Below are positions 38,453 through 47,199 of a DNA stretch of 64,000 nt, one piece after another. A program made the translations under genes and the position numbers. Below the pieces are notes generated by a model. That model was given only the letters and a program-made list of their open reading frames with translations. It did not search any database and was not told the DNA's origin. Each line of letters starts with the position of its first letter. The first letter of the stretch is position 1. The stretch is from Methylohalobius crimeensis 10Ki. GTDB lineage: Bacteria; Pseudomonadota; Gammaproteobacteria; Methylococcales; Methylothermaceae. The DNA lies in NCBI RefSeq assembly GCF_000421465.1, contig NZ_ATXB01000001.1, positions 2,263,001 through 2,327,000 of the forward strand, read 5' to 3'.

Positions 38453-38481
38453 ATCCTGTTAATATCAACCGTAGCTTAACC

Positions 38482-38572
38482 GCGAGCCGGTGAGAACGCT
38501 TCGGGACCGTTCGCAGCGAGGATGCTGCGACGAGCGTACAAGGAAGTAGTTACAGCGTGTTCACCGGCTCGC
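38482..38572. repeat. 91-bp imperfect palindromic element
   Basis: Outer arms GCGAGCCGGTGA (38482-38493) and TCACCGGCTCGC (38561-38572) are perfect inverted repeats, continued by ACGCT/AGCGT after a 2-base mismatch, making a 19-position stem. Inside is a second hairpin CGCAGC-GAGGAT-GCTGCG. It lies between the convergent ends of marC and the pyrophosphatase gene. It could be a bidirectional terminator, a REP/BIME-type repeat mobilised by a RAYT enzyme, or a structured RNA. Confidence 0.6.
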
Positions 38573-38598
38573 AGGCGCCGCATGTGGATTATACGCCT

Positions 38599-40608
38599 CT
38601 ATACCAAAAGTGGTGCGATCACCAAGCTGACGATCGCCATCACATTGATGAGAATATTCATGGACGGCCCCGAGGTATCCTTGAACGGATCGCCCACGGT
38701 ATCTCCCACCACGGTGGCTTTGTGGACTTCCGATCCCTTGCCGCCCAGACTGCCCTTCTCCACGTATTTCTTGGCGTTGTCCCATGCCCCGCCGGCGTTG
38801 GCCATCATCAGCGCCATCAACACACATCCCAGCAGCGCCCCGCCGAGCATGCCGCCCAAGGCTTGAGGACCGAGCCAGAAACCGACGATCACCGGCGCCG
38901 CCACCGCGATCACCCCGGGCAGAACCATCTTCTTGAGCGCCGCTTGAGTGGCGATATCCACGCAGCGGGCCGTATCCGGTTCCACCTCGCCTTCCAGCAA
39001 GCCGGTAATCTCGCGGAACTGACGGCGGATTTCCTGGATCATCTCGAAAGCCGCATCCCCCACCGCGGTCATGGTGATCGAAGCGATCAACAATGGAATG
39101 GTGCCGCCGATGAACACTCCGCCGAGGACGTCGGCGTCGCTCAAGTCGAGACTGAAATCGGGCAATTCCGCCGCCACGGTTTCCCCGTAAGCGGTGATGA
39201 TGGCAAGCGCCGCCAAGGCCGCCGCGCCGATGGCGAACCCCTTGCCGATGGCGGCGGTGGTGTTGCCCAGCTCATCCAGGGAATCGGTGATCCGACGGGT
39301 TTCCGCGCCGAGCCCACCCATCTCGGCGATCCCGCCGGCGTTATCGGCCACCGGTCCATAGGCGTCGATGGCCATGGTAATTCCTACCGTGGACAACATA
39401 CCGACCGCGGCGATACCGACGCCGTACAAGCCGACTAGCCAGTCAGCCAAGAAAATAATCGCGCTAATGCTCAAAATCGGCACCACCACCGATTGCATGC
39501 CGGTCGCCAGGCCGGAAATGATCACCGTGGCCGGACCGGTTTCCCCGGATTGGGCGATGAGCGCCACCGGCCGCCCGCCGGTGTAATACTCGGTCACCAG
39601 ACCGATGACGATTCCCCCCACAGAACCCGCCAATACGGCGAGCCAAGCCTTGAGGCTGACCCCGGCGATCAAAATCACCAAGAAAGCCAGGACGATGAAA
39701 ATGGCCGCCGCGCCGATGGTGCCGATCCGAAGCGCCACTTCCGCCGACCGGTCGGCCGAACGCCTCACCAGCCAAATGCCGGTGATGGAAGACAGCAGTC
39801 CCACCGAAGACAGCGCCAACGGCAGGAACATCAGCGCCGCGCGAGACCCCACCGGCGCCAGGGTCTCGGCGGCGATGGTGGAAGCCATGGCGATGGTGGC
39901 GATCATGGCGCCGCAATAGGACTCGAAAATATCCGACCCCATCCCGGCCACGTCGCCCACGTTGTCGCCCACGTTGTCGGCGATCACGCCGGGATTGCGC
40001 GGATCGTCCTCGGGAATCCCCGCTTCCACTTTGCCCACCAGATCCGCCCCCACGTCGGCGCTCTTGGTGTAGATGCCGCCGCCGACCCGGGAGAACAGGG
40101 CCACCACCGACGCCCCCATGCCGAAACCGTGCAGGGCGTGGGCGGTTTCCGGATCGTCGCCGAAGAAAAGATACATCAACCCCAAGCCCAAAAGCCCCAG
40201 GGAAGCCACCGCCAACCCCATGATAGAGCCGCCGAAAAAGGCCACTTCCAGCGCCTTGGCGGCATCGCCGGTGCTGGCCGCCACGGTGGTGCGTACATTG
40301 GCGCGGGTGGCGGTATTCATGCCGATATAGCCGGCAGTGGCCGAGGCCGTCGCCCCCACCAAAAAGCAAAGGGCCGTCTGCCAGCCCAGGAAATAGATCA
40401 ACAGACCGAACAGCACCGCGACGAAGCCCCCCAAAATCTGGTATTCGCGGCGGATGAATACCATCGCCCCCAGATGGATCTGCTCGGCGATGTGGGCGAT
40501 CTTGCCTTCTCCCGCCGGCGTCTCCTTGACGATCTGATAGATCCGCCAAGCGGCATAAAGCCCGAACACCCCCAACAGCGGCGGCAACAGATAAAGCAGA
40601 TACTGCAT
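38599..40608 (-). CDS. hppA: Membrane-bound ion-pumping pyrophosphatase, K+-dependent type
   Basis: 669 residues and about 16 membrane segments, GAGGAGG site before the ATG. Catalytic blocks include [40 protein letters not shown] and the late [15 protein letters not shown]. The site [14 protein letters not shown] has Ala where K+-independent enzymes have Lys (GNTTKA), so this belongs to the K+-dependent subfamily by established knowledge. It hydrolyses PPi while pumping H+ and/or Na+ out of the cytoplasm; which ion cannot be decided here. Confidence 0.94.
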   Translation of the reverse strand: MQYLLYLLPPLLGVFGLYAAWRIYQIVKETPAGEGKIAHIAEQIHLGAMVFIRREYQILGGFVAVLFGLLIYFLGWQTALCFLVGATASATAGYIGMNTATRANVRTTVAASTGDAAKALEVAFFGGSIMGLAVASLGLLGLGLMYLFFGDDPETAHALHGFGMGASVVALFSRVGGGIYTKSADVGADLVGKVEAGIPEDDPRNPGVIADNVGDNVGDVAGMGSDIFESYCGAMIATIAMASTIAAETLAPVGSRAALMFLPLALSSVGLLSSITGIWLVRRSADRSAEVALRIGTIGAAAIFIVLAFLVILIAGVSLKAWLAVLAGSVGGIVIGLVTEYYTGGRPVALIAQSGETGPATVIISGLATGMQSVVVPILSISAIIFLADWLVGLYGVGIAAVGMLSTVGITMAIDAYGPVADNAGGIAEMGGLGAETRRITDSLDELGNTTAAIGKGFAIGAAALAALAIITAYGETVAAELPDFSLDLSDADVLGGVFIGGTIPLLIASITMTAVGDAAFEMIQEIRRQFREITGLLEGEVEPDTARCVDIATQAALKKMVLPGVIAVAAPVIVGFWLGPQALGGMLGGALLGCVLMALMMANAGGAWDNAKKYVEKGSLGGKGSEVHKATVVGDTVGDPFKDTSGPSMNILINVMAIVSLVIAPLLV

Positions 40609-40879
40609 GAGCCATCCTCCTCAGAATATTTGTTATTTGCTTGATTGGCTTGCGTACTCCTTGGTACCGGCTTTGCCAGGCCCTGTCAACGATTTTTCTT
40701 TGGCAAGAGTCATACTCGGCCCCCACTAGGAAATCTGAAATTCCAGCCCTACTTGATCTTCGTAATGTAAGCAATATATTCGCCGAACTTGTACGAATAA
40801 TCTGTCAGAATTTCTTGCAAGGATAGAGAAAAAATTACTTCCAAGTATTTAATTCATTTCATATCAGCCACTTAAAAAA

Positions 40880-40897
40880 TTGGTATCTATTTTGCTT
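40880..40897 (+). promoter_or_regulatory. Candidate sigma-54 (RpoN) promoter
   Basis: TTGGTATCTATTTTGCTT has GG (40882-40883) and GC (40894-40895) exactly 12 bases apart, as in -24/-12 promoters, and a good TTGCT half. The first half GGTAT departs from GGCAC. It lies about 64 bases before the start codon of a PEP-CTERM-type relic gene, a class often under RpoN control in exopolysaccharide bacteria. Confidence 0.5.
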
Positions 40898-40941
40898 AAA
40901 GCATTTTGTAGGTAGATTCGCACCTACTTTTCACCAATAAC

Positions 40942-40959
40942 ACAACTAGAGGTAGTTGT
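40942..40959 (+). promoter_or_regulatory. Hairpin with ribosome site in its loop
   Basis: ACAACTA (40942-40948) and TAGTTGT (40953-40959) form a 7-bp stem whose loop is GAGG, the Shine-Dalgarno of the ATG at 40961. The fold could limit or present the ribosome site. Confidence 0.4.
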
Positions 40960-40960
40960 T

Positions 40961-41372
40961 ATGAAAACACGTTGGGCATCTCAACACTACGCCGAATATC
41001 ACATCTAATGCTGCTGCAACGGGTTTGGCGTTCAACTTCGGCACCCCCGCCGCGACCGACTGGCGCGATGCCACCGCCCCGGGCTGCTTGTGCGAGGGAT
41101 GGGGGGTATCTGTGAACGGCGCTACCTCGGGGTACGCAACGATAGATAACGTCTCTCCCGGGATATCCAATCTGACCGTCGATGGCTTCGGATCGACCGC
41201 GTCGACCGCCACTTCTTCGGTGCATCTGACCAGCCTGCCGGGTCTTGCCGTTACTCACGAATACGCACCGGCGACCAACTCACCGGATGCCCTGTTCCGC
41301 AGCCTGGTCACAATCACTAACTCCACCGGTGCCGACGTGACCGACCTCAAGTACGTGCGGGGGAGGACGAAT
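40961..41372 (+). pseudogene. Broken PEP-CTERM-type secreted protein gene
   Basis: The original ATG (40961) with ribosome site reads only 15 codons (MKTRWASQHYAEYHI) to a stop. In another frame a coherent extracellular protein follows: TSNAAATGLAFNFGTP, TAPGCLCEGWGVSVNG, ATSSVHLTSLPGLAVTHEY, VTITNSTGADVTDLKYVR. It is cut at about 41372 by the RAYT unit, so the C-terminus and any sorting signal are missing. The signal-peptide region also looks deleted. The family resemblance (secreted, Ser/Thr/Asn/Gly-rich, PEP-CTERM-associated) is from memory of sequence style and is not certain. Confidence 0.6.
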
Positions 41373-42087
41373 GGGGTCACCGTGCCAATACCTCGATTTG
41401 TTTTTTGAATCGATCGCCACCCAATGCCCAACCTTTGTGCGTACAATCGCGAATTTCCGCCAGATCGTTGTCGGAGAGCGCGGTTTGAAATAATTGCCGG
41501 TAAGCGTTCTGTCTGTCCACTTCATTGCGACCCAATCGCAGATATTCCTCGTGCGCCGTCAACCAGTCGGCATTCGATCCCGACTCGCCCTCTGCATGAC
41601 AGCGGTAGCTCGACCAAGGATAATCCCCAGGGTGCGCAACCATCCCCGCCCTGACCGGGTTGAGTTCAATGTAACGCATCAGTGTCAGCAGATACCGATC
41701 ACTATCCACTACCGTTGCCCGATAGCGCCCTTCCCAAAGCGTACCGCTGCGCCGGTAAGTTGCATTGAAGTATTGCACATACCGTCGGCCCACTGACTGG
41801 AAAACTTTACTGATGCTATGGTCGAATTCGGGGGTCGCCAGCAGATGGATATGATTCGTCATCCAGACATAGGCATGGATCGCCAGACCATGCTTGGTTG
41901 CCGCTTCCACCAAGGCATCGCGAAAAAACTGATAATCTTCGTCACCGGCAAAGATCACCTGCCGATTGTTACCACGCTGGATGATGTGCTGCGGCTGGCC
42001 GGGAATAACGTAGCGGGGAAGACGGGCCATTGGGCACTCTCTCAAGGAATTTAAAAACAGCATAGCACAGAATATCGTGTCTGACCC
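41373..42087 (-). mobile_element. REP-associated (RAYT) transposase unit
   Basis: The unit is bounded by short inverted ends: GGGGTCA at 41373-41379 on the left and TGACCC at 42082-42087 on the right, with further partial matches inward (CCGTG / CACGATA). The left end overlaps the transposase stop codon. It cuts the secreted-protein relic on its left. No target duplication was identified. Confidence 0.6.
41377..42030 (-). CDS. REP-associated tyrosine transposase (RAYT, Y1/HUH family)
   Basis: 217 residues from ATG 42030 (MARLPRYVIPGQPQHIIQRG), the normal start for the family; an upstream in-frame start at 42222 is not needed. The HUH metal motif is in MTNHIHLLATPE, and the catalytic Tyr is likely in the helix VGRRYVQYFNATYRRSGTLW. 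Such enzymes cut single-stranded REP hairpins. The gene is intact and long enough to be active. A large palindromic repeat 2.8 kb away (38482-38572) could be a target. Confidence 0.9.
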   Translation of the reverse strand: MARLPRYVIPGQPQHIIQRGNNRQVIFAGDEDYQFFRDALVEAATKHGLAIHAYVWMTNHIHLLATPEFDHSISKVFQSVGRRYVQYFNATYRRSGTLWEGRYRATVVDSDRYLLTLMRYIELNPVRAGMVAHPGDYPWSSYRCHAEGESGSNADWLTAHEEYLRLGRNEVDRQNAYRQLFQTALSDNDLAEIRDCTHKGWALGGDRFKKQIEVLAR

Positions 42088-42213
42088 TATTTTTTGTAGA
42101 CTTTTCTCAAGATCCAAACGCACCATTGCAAATACAGATATTTCGCCGATTTGTTTGGTATCATCCCATCGATTTAAGAGCACATTTCGGTCAACGCTGC
42201 CCTGCATTTTTTC

Positions 42214-43629
42214 ATGAATCATTCACCCGCCGCTTTCACCACATTCACCGAAACTTTTTGGGATCAGGCCATCCTCCCCGCCCTCACCGAATACATCGCA
42301 ATCCCCAATGTCTCGGTGGATTTCGATCCCGATTGGGAAGTCCACGGCCATATGGAGCGGGCCCGGCAACTGGCCCTCGACTGGCTGGAAGCGCACGCCG
42401 AACCCGACTGGCGAATCCACGATCTGAAACAGCCGGGAAAAACGCCGCTGCTGCTGGTGGAAATCCCCGGCCGGGGCGAAGGAAACGTGTTGCTGTACGG
42501 CCACCTGGACAAGCAGCCGGAGATGGAGGGCTGGCGGGAAGGTTTGGGTCCCTGGCAGCCGGTGATCGAAGGCGACAAGCTCTACGGGCGCGGCGGCGCC
42601 GACGACGGCTACGCCTTGTTCGCCTCGGTGGCAGCGCTCAAGGTCCTCAGACAGCGAAACATCCCCCACGCCCGGGTGGTGATGCTGATCGAATTCTCCG
42701 AAGAGAGCGGCTCGCCCGATCTTCCCGCCTATCTGGACAGCTGCGCCGATCTGATCGGCACGCCGGATCTGGTGATCGCCCTCGATTCGGGCACCGGCGA
42801 TTACGACCGGCTCTGGTCCACGACTTCGCTGCGCGGGATGCAGACTCTGACCGTGACCGTCCGCACGCTCGAAGAGGCGACTCATTCGGGGATCGCCTCG
42901 GGCATCGTGCCCGAATCGATGACCGTCATGCGCCAACTCTTGGACCGGCTGGAAGATCCCGCCACCGGCAGGTTCAAGCTCGACGCCCTGCACGCGGAGA
43001 TTCCCGACATTCGCATGGAACAGGCCCGGTCGGCGGCCGACATCCTCGGCAAAGCGCAATTGGCGGGGCTGAATCCCTTGCCCGGTTTGAAGCCCTTGAA
43101 CGACGACCCCTTGGAGCTGATCCTCAACAACACCTGGCGCCCGACCCTGTGCGTGGTGGGCCAGGACGGTCTCCCGCCGGTGCGCCAGGCCGGCAATGTG
43201 ATGCGGGCCTATACCACCTTGAAGCTCTCCCTGCGTCTGCCGCCGACGGTTCCCTGCCAGGCCGCCCGGACGGCCGTGGAAAAAGCCCTGCTGGCCGATC
43301 CACCCTACGGAGCTCAAATCTCGGTCCACTTCGACCAGGGCGGCGACGGCTGGGAGGCGCCCGCCCCGGCCGACTGGCTGCTCAAGGCCAGCGACGAAGC
43401 CTCCCACGCTCTGTACGGCAACCCGGCCGCCTATCTGGGGCTGGGGGCCAGCATTCCCTTCATGAATCTGTTGGGACGGAATTTCCCCGAGGCCCAGTTT
43501 CTGATCACCGGCGTCCTCGGACCGGGCAGCAACGCCCACGGTCCCAACGAGTTTCTGCATATTCCCTACGCCAAGAAACTCACCGCCTGCGTCGCCCATA
43601 TCCTCGCCCGCCACTTCGAACATGCGTGA
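42214..43629 (+). CDS. M20 family metallopeptidase (dipeptidase type)
   Basis: 471 residues. Metal-binding motifs are YGHLDKQPEM (His, Asp), GRGGADDGYALF (bridging Asp) and EFSEESGSPDL (catalytic and metal Glu), followed by a dimerisation domain and a final HGPNEFLHIPYAKK with a ligand His. The family removes dipeptides or hydrolyses amino-acyl bonds. The rep gene starts 8 bases before its stop. No clear Shine-Dalgarno is visible for ATG 42214. Confidence 0.9.
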   Translation: MNHSPAAFTTFTETFWDQAILPALTEYIAIPNVSVDFDPDWEVHGHMERARQLALDWLEAHAEPDWRIHDLKQPGKTPLLLVEIPGRGEGNVLLYGHLDKQPEMEGWREGLGPWQPVIEGDKLYGRGGADDGYALFASVAALKVLRQRNIPHARVVMLIEFSEESGSPDLPAYLDSCADLIGTPDLVIALDSGTGDYDRLWSTTSLRGMQTLTVTVRTLEEATHSGIASGIVPESMTVMRQLLDRLEDPATGRFKLDALHAEIPDIRMEQARSAADILGKAQLAGLNPLPGLKPLNDDPLELILNNTWRPTLCVVGQDGLPPVRQAGNVMRAYTTLKLSLRLPPTVPCQAARTAVEKALLADPPYGAQISVHFDQGGDGWEAPAPADWLLKASDEASHALYGNPAAYLGLGASIPFMNLLGRNFPEAQFLITGVLGPGSNAHGPNEFLHIPYAKKLTACVAHILARHFEHA

Positions 43630-45634
43630 CCTGAACCCCCAGCAGAAGGCGGCGGTCAAGGCGATCGAAACGCCGGTCCTGGTGATCGCCGGCGCCGGCA
43701 GCGGCAAGACCCGGGTCATCACCCAAAAGATCGCCCACCTGATCGATCAGGGCCTGGGGGCTCGAAATATCGGCGCCCTCACTTTCACCAACAAGGCGGC
43801 AAGGGAGATGAAAGTCCGGCTGGGAAATCTGGTGGCTAGCAAACAGCTCAAGGGACTGACCGCTTCTACCTTCCATTCCCTGGGGCTGGATATTCTCCGC
43901 CGCGAATACAAGGCGCTGGGATACAAGGCCGGCATTTCCATTCTCGACCCCCACGACCGCCTCACCTTGCTCAAGGAAATCCTGAGCCACGGCGATTACG
44001 CCGTTAACCCCGACGATCTCCCCGGCTATGCCTGGCAAATCGGCACCTGGAAAAATGCCTCCCTCACCGCCGCCGACGCCGAGCAACAAGCCGACGCCGA
44101 ACAACGTCCCGCGGCCCAGCTCTATCGGGAGTACGAACGCTGCCTCAAAGCCTACAACGCGGTGGATTTCGACGACCTGATCCTGCAGCCGGTGCTTCTG
44201 TTCCAGCGGGACGAGGAAATTTTGGAAAAGTGGCGCAACCGCTTGCGTTATCTCTTGGTCGACGAGTACCAGGACACCAACCACAGCCAATACCGATTGC
44301 TGCGCCAGCTCACCGGCAACCTGGGCGGCTTCACCGTGGTGGGAGACGACGATCAGTCCATCTACGCCTGGCGCGGGGCCCAGCCGGAAAACCTGGCCCA
44401 ATTGAAAAAAGACTATCCGCGTCTTCAAGTCATCAAACTGGAACAGAATTACCGTTCCACCGGACGTATTCTGAAGGCCGCCAACCAGTTGATCGCCAAC
44501 AATTCTCACGTGTTTAAAAAGAAGCTCTGGAGTCAACTGGGCTTCGGCGACCCGATTCGGGTCCTGAGCTGCGCCGACGACTTCGCCGAGGCGCACCAAA
44601 TCGCCGCCGACCTGCTCCACCACAAATTCCGCAGCGGCGGCCGCTGGCACCACTACGCCATCCTCTACCGCAGCAACCATCAAGCCAGGCTGTTCGAACG
44701 GGCCCTCCGGGAGCAGCGCGTACCCTACTTCCTCACCGGCGGTCAGTCGTTCTTCAATTACGCCGAGGTCAAGGACTTGATCGCCTATCTCAGGCTGCTG
44801 GTCAATCCCGACGACGACGTGGCCTTCCTGCGGGTGATCAACACCCCCAAGCGGGAAATCGGCCCGGCCACCCTGGAGATTTTGGGGACCTATGCCCAAC
44901 GCCGCCACATCAGTCTGTTTTCCGCCTGTTTCGAATTGGGTCTGGAACAGGAATTGCCCCAGCGGGGCGTCCAACGCCTGCGCCATTTCTGCGAGTGGCT
45001 GGTGGACGTGGCCGATCGCGCCAAACGCGGCGACACCCTGGGCGTGATCCGGGAACTGGTCGACACCCTGGATTACCGGGAATGGCTCAAGGATAACGCC
45101 GCCACCCCCCGCCAGGCCGAACGCAAGTGGGAAAACGTGGAAGAACTGATGGAATGGCTGGGCCGCCTGCTAGAAGAGGCCGAAGGCGGCGAGGACCCCT
45201 TGGGGAGCGCCGTCTCCAAGCTCATGCTCCTGGATGTCCTCGACCGCACCAAGGAGGATGAAACCGGCGACCGGGTCGCTCTGATGACCCTGCATGCGGC
45301 CAAGGGATTGGAGTTTCCCCACGTGTATCTGGTGGGGATGGAGGAAGGCATCCTGCCCCATCAAAACAGCATCGACCAGGACACCATCGAAGAGGAGAGG
45401 CGCCTGGCCTATGTGGGCATCACCCGGGCCCAGAAAAGTTTGACCATGAGCTACTGCCGCCAGCGCAAGCGCTACGGTGAAACCATCTCGTGCGAGCCCA
45501 GCCGATTCCTGGGCGAACTGCCCGAGGACGATCTGGAGTGGCCCGACAAGGCGGGGCTCGACCCGGAGGAAAAGAAGGCCCGTGGCAAGGCCGCCCTCAG
45601 CCAGATGAAAGCCCTGCTCCAGGAGACGGGATGA
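43622..45634 (+). CDS. rep: ATP-dependent DNA helicase Rep
   Basis: 670 residues, the size of E. coli Rep (673). UvrD/Rep motifs: VIAGAGSGKTRVITQKIAHL (Walker A), LVDEYQDTNHSQY (Walker B), VVGDDDQSIYAWRGA and the late TLHAAKGLEFPHVYLVG, VGITRAQKSL. It is a 3'-5' superfamily 1 helicase that removes protein blocks ahead of forks. The N-terminus MRDLNPQQKAAVKAIETPVL is Rep-like rather than UvrD-like. Overlaps the M20 gene by eight and the hydrolase gene by four bases. Confidence 0.95.
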   Translation: MRDLNPQQKAAVKAIETPVLVIAGAGSGKTRVITQKIAHLIDQGLGARNIGALTFTNKAAREMKVRLGNLVASKQLKGLTASTFHSLGLDILRREYKALGYKAGISILDPHDRLTLLKEILSHGDYAVNPDDLPGYAWQIGTWKNASLTAADAEQQADAEQRPAAQLYREYERCLKAYNAVDFDDLILQPVLLFQRDEEILEKWRNRLRYLLVDEYQDTNHSQYRLLRQLTGNLGGFTVVGDDDQSIYAWRGAQPENLAQLKKDYPRLQVIKLEQNYRSTGRILKAANQLIANNSHVFKKKLWSQLGFGDPIRVLSCADDFAEAHQIAADLLHHKFRSGGRWHHYAILYRSNHQARLFERALREQRVPYFLTGGQSFFNYAEVKDLIAYLRLLVNPDDDVAFLRVINTPKREIGPATLEILGTYAQRRHISLFSACFELGLEQELPQRGVQRLRHFCEWLVDVADRAKRGDTLGVIRELVDTLDYREWLKDNAATPRQAERKWENVEELMEWLGRLLEEAEGGEDPLGSAVSKLMLLDVLDRTKEDETGDRVALMTLHAAKGLEFPHVYLVGMEEGILPHQNSIDQDTIEEERRLAYVGITRAQKSLTMSYCRQRKRYGETISCEPSRFLGELPEDDLEWPDKAGLDPEEKKARGKAALSQMKALLQETG

Positions 45635-46500
45635 TCGAGGACGCCGTCCTCACCACCTCTCGAGGCCGCCGGATCGCTTTCGCCCGCTACGGCGATCCCG
45701 ACGGCCGGCCGATAGGCTATTGCCACGGCTTGCCTTCCTCCCGGCTGGAAGCCGCCCTGGTCGCTTCCACGGCAAAACGCATGAAGCTTCATCTGTTCGC
45801 GGCCGACCGGCCGGGGTACGGACGATCCGATCCCCTCCCTCCGACCCGGATCGCCGACTGGCCGAAGGACCTGGCGCGGGTGGCCGATCATTTGGGAATC
45901 GATCGGTTCGCCGTTCTGGGCGTTTCCGGCGGCGGTCCCTATGCCTTGGCGTGCGGCCAATATTTAGGATCGAGAATCGACCGGATAGGATTGGTTTGCC
46001 CCCTGGGTCCGGTGGCCCAAACCTCGCTGCGGCAAAGCATGAGTCCGGCCGCCCGCTGGGCCTTTTTCCTCGCCTCGAAAGCGCCCTGGGCCTTGCCGAT
46101 TTTCTTCGGCAAACCCACCGCTTACCTCATCCACCGCTACCCCGATCTCGCCTTCTCCTTGTTGATGCGAAGCCTACCAGACAAGGATCGAGAGGTCTTG
46201 GCATCCCCTGAAATCCGCGAAGTCTTTCGCGCCACTATCCGCGAAGGCTTGTGCCATGGGTCCGCAGGTACCTTGCGGGATTTTCTCCACTACATCCGTC
46301 CGTGGGGGGTTGAATTAGCCTCTGTCGATCTACGTGTCACCTTCTGGCACGGCGACGTCGATACGGTGGTCCCTCTCGCCCACAGCCGTCACTTGGCCGA
46401 ACGACTGCCCCGCGCCAAACTCCATATTCTGCCCGGCGAAGGGCATTACTCCCTGCCCGTCAATTATGCCGAAACCATACTGGGAGATTTCCCGCGCTAA
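45631..46500 (+). CDS. Alpha/beta hydrolase
   Basis: 289 residues from ATG 45631 overlapping the rep stop (ATGA). Nucleophile elbow GVSGGGPYALA, acid in HGDVDTVVPLAHS and His in LPGEGHYSLPVNYAE form the triad; the oxyanion region is CHGLPSSRLEAAL. It is related to the haloperoxidase/epoxide-hydrolase-like serine hydrolases; substrate unknown. Coupling to rep is probably positional rather than functional. Confidence 0.88.
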   Translation: MIEDAVLTTSRGRRIAFARYGDPDGRPIGYCHGLPSSRLEAALVASTAKRMKLHLFAADRPGYGRSDPLPPTRIADWPKDLARVADHLGIDRFAVLGVSGGGPYALACGQYLGSRIDRIGLVCPLGPVAQTSLRQSMSPAARWAFFLASKAPWALPIFFGKPTAYLIHRYPDLAFSLLMRSLPDKDREVLASPEIREVFRATIREGLCHGSAGTLRDFLHYIRPWGVELASVDLRVTFWHGDVDTVVPLAHSRHLAERLPRAKLHILPGEGHYSLPVNYAETILGDFPR

Positions 46501-46551
46501 TATTCCAATGCAAGAAGTCCGTCGGTGTTCCCAAATCCAAGCGGATTGTTG

Positions 46552-46821
46552 CTATCGGCGTTTCAAATCGCGATAGAAATTTTCATGGGGTTCGACTGCC
46601 AAAAGCACGCAATGGGTGTCATGGTATTCGTAGGCAAGCAAATATTCCTGACTAATACAGTCAAACTTGAACACTTTGATACCACGCAAATCACCTATTT
46701 TTTCTACACCCGTTTCAGGATTTGCAGCGATATAACGAATAGCATCTTGAACAGCCCGGCGCTGATTTTTGTGAAGTTTTTTGTAATTGCGCCGGAAAGT
46801 AGGCTTCTGCTCAATTCTCAC
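46552..46821 (-). CDS. RelE/ParE family toxin
   Basis: 89 residues from GTG 46821. The compact, basic sequence (MRIEQKPTFRRNYKKLHKNQ, QDAIRYIAANPETGVEKIGDL, FYRDLKRR) fits type II RelE/ParE toxins, which cut mRNA at the ribosome or block gyrase. It follows the antitoxin gene after three bases. Toxin target (ribosome or gyrase) not told by sequence. Confidence 0.85.
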   Translation of the reverse strand: MRIEQKPTFRRNYKKLHKNQRRAVQDAIRYIAANPETGVEKIGDLRGIKVFKFDCISQEYLLAYEYHDTHCVLLAVEPHENFYRDLKRR

Positions 46822-46824
46822 GGA

Positions 46825-47037
46825 TCAATCCTGATCAAACTCGAATGGCTCTGATTCCTCAGATCTCGCGATTATCACGTCACGAATAAAATCCACCGGC
46901 AAATCCGGATTATCCAGTGCTGCCCGACCAATTTGCGCCCAATAGGTCACCTGGCTGGAAATAGTTCGGAATTCAGCTTTGGCGCGGCTTTTAGCGGATT
47001 CATACAGCGCATCATCGATACGTATGGAATGGCTCAT
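46825..47037 (-). CDS. ParD-like antitoxin
   Basis: 70 residues from ATG 47037, with AGGAG upstream. The N-terminus MSHSIRIDDALYESAKSRAK and following ISSQVTYWAQIGRAALDNPD fit the ParD-like ribbon-helix-helix antitoxins (PF11903-type). The acidic tail (SEESEPFEFDQD) would cap the toxin. A 28-bp palindrome 15 bases upstream is the likely autoregulatory operator. Confidence 0.85.
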   Translation of the reverse strand: MSHSIRIDDALYESAKSRAKAEFRTISSQVTYWAQIGRAALDNPDLPVDFIRDVIIARSEESEPFEFDQD

Positions 47038-47051
47038 AATTTCATCTCCTA

Positions 47052-47079
47052 GCAATTTGCTACAATTGTAGCAAATTGC
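47052..47079. promoter_or_regulatory. 28-bp perfect palindrome, operator of the toxin-antitoxin operon
   Basis: Half-site GCAATTTGCTACAA followed by its exact reverse complement, with no mismatch. It starts 15 bases before the antitoxin ATG and covers the expected promoter/ribosome-site upstream zone. Ribbon-helix-helix antitoxins bind such dyads, so this is a likely repressor site. Smaller repeats of TTGCTACAA/TTGTAGCAA are contained in it. Confidence 0.8.
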
Positions 47080-47199
47080 ATACATCATAGACACCCAAGA
47101 TCAATCAAACGTAATCATGTACCTTCCACGTGATTCGTCCCTTCCCCAAATAAATCGGGTAAGTCGCGTTCGCACAGCCTTTGCGCCACTCCGACCTGC

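Larger units (their letters stand above)
40609..40960. other. AT-rich intergenic region before the decayed secreted-protein gene
   Basis: A 352-base spacer, markedly more AT-rich than its surroundings. It holds a sigma-54-like promoter at 40880-40897, a short GTAGGT/ACCTAC dyad at 40908-40927 and a hairpin carrying the ribosome site at 40942-40959. No open reading frame of note is seen in it. Confidence 0.5.

Noticed and set aside
38599-40774. Several long plus- and minus-strand frames over the pyrophosphatase gene
   Set aside because: High GC makes long shadow frames; only the 669-residue frame has family motifs.
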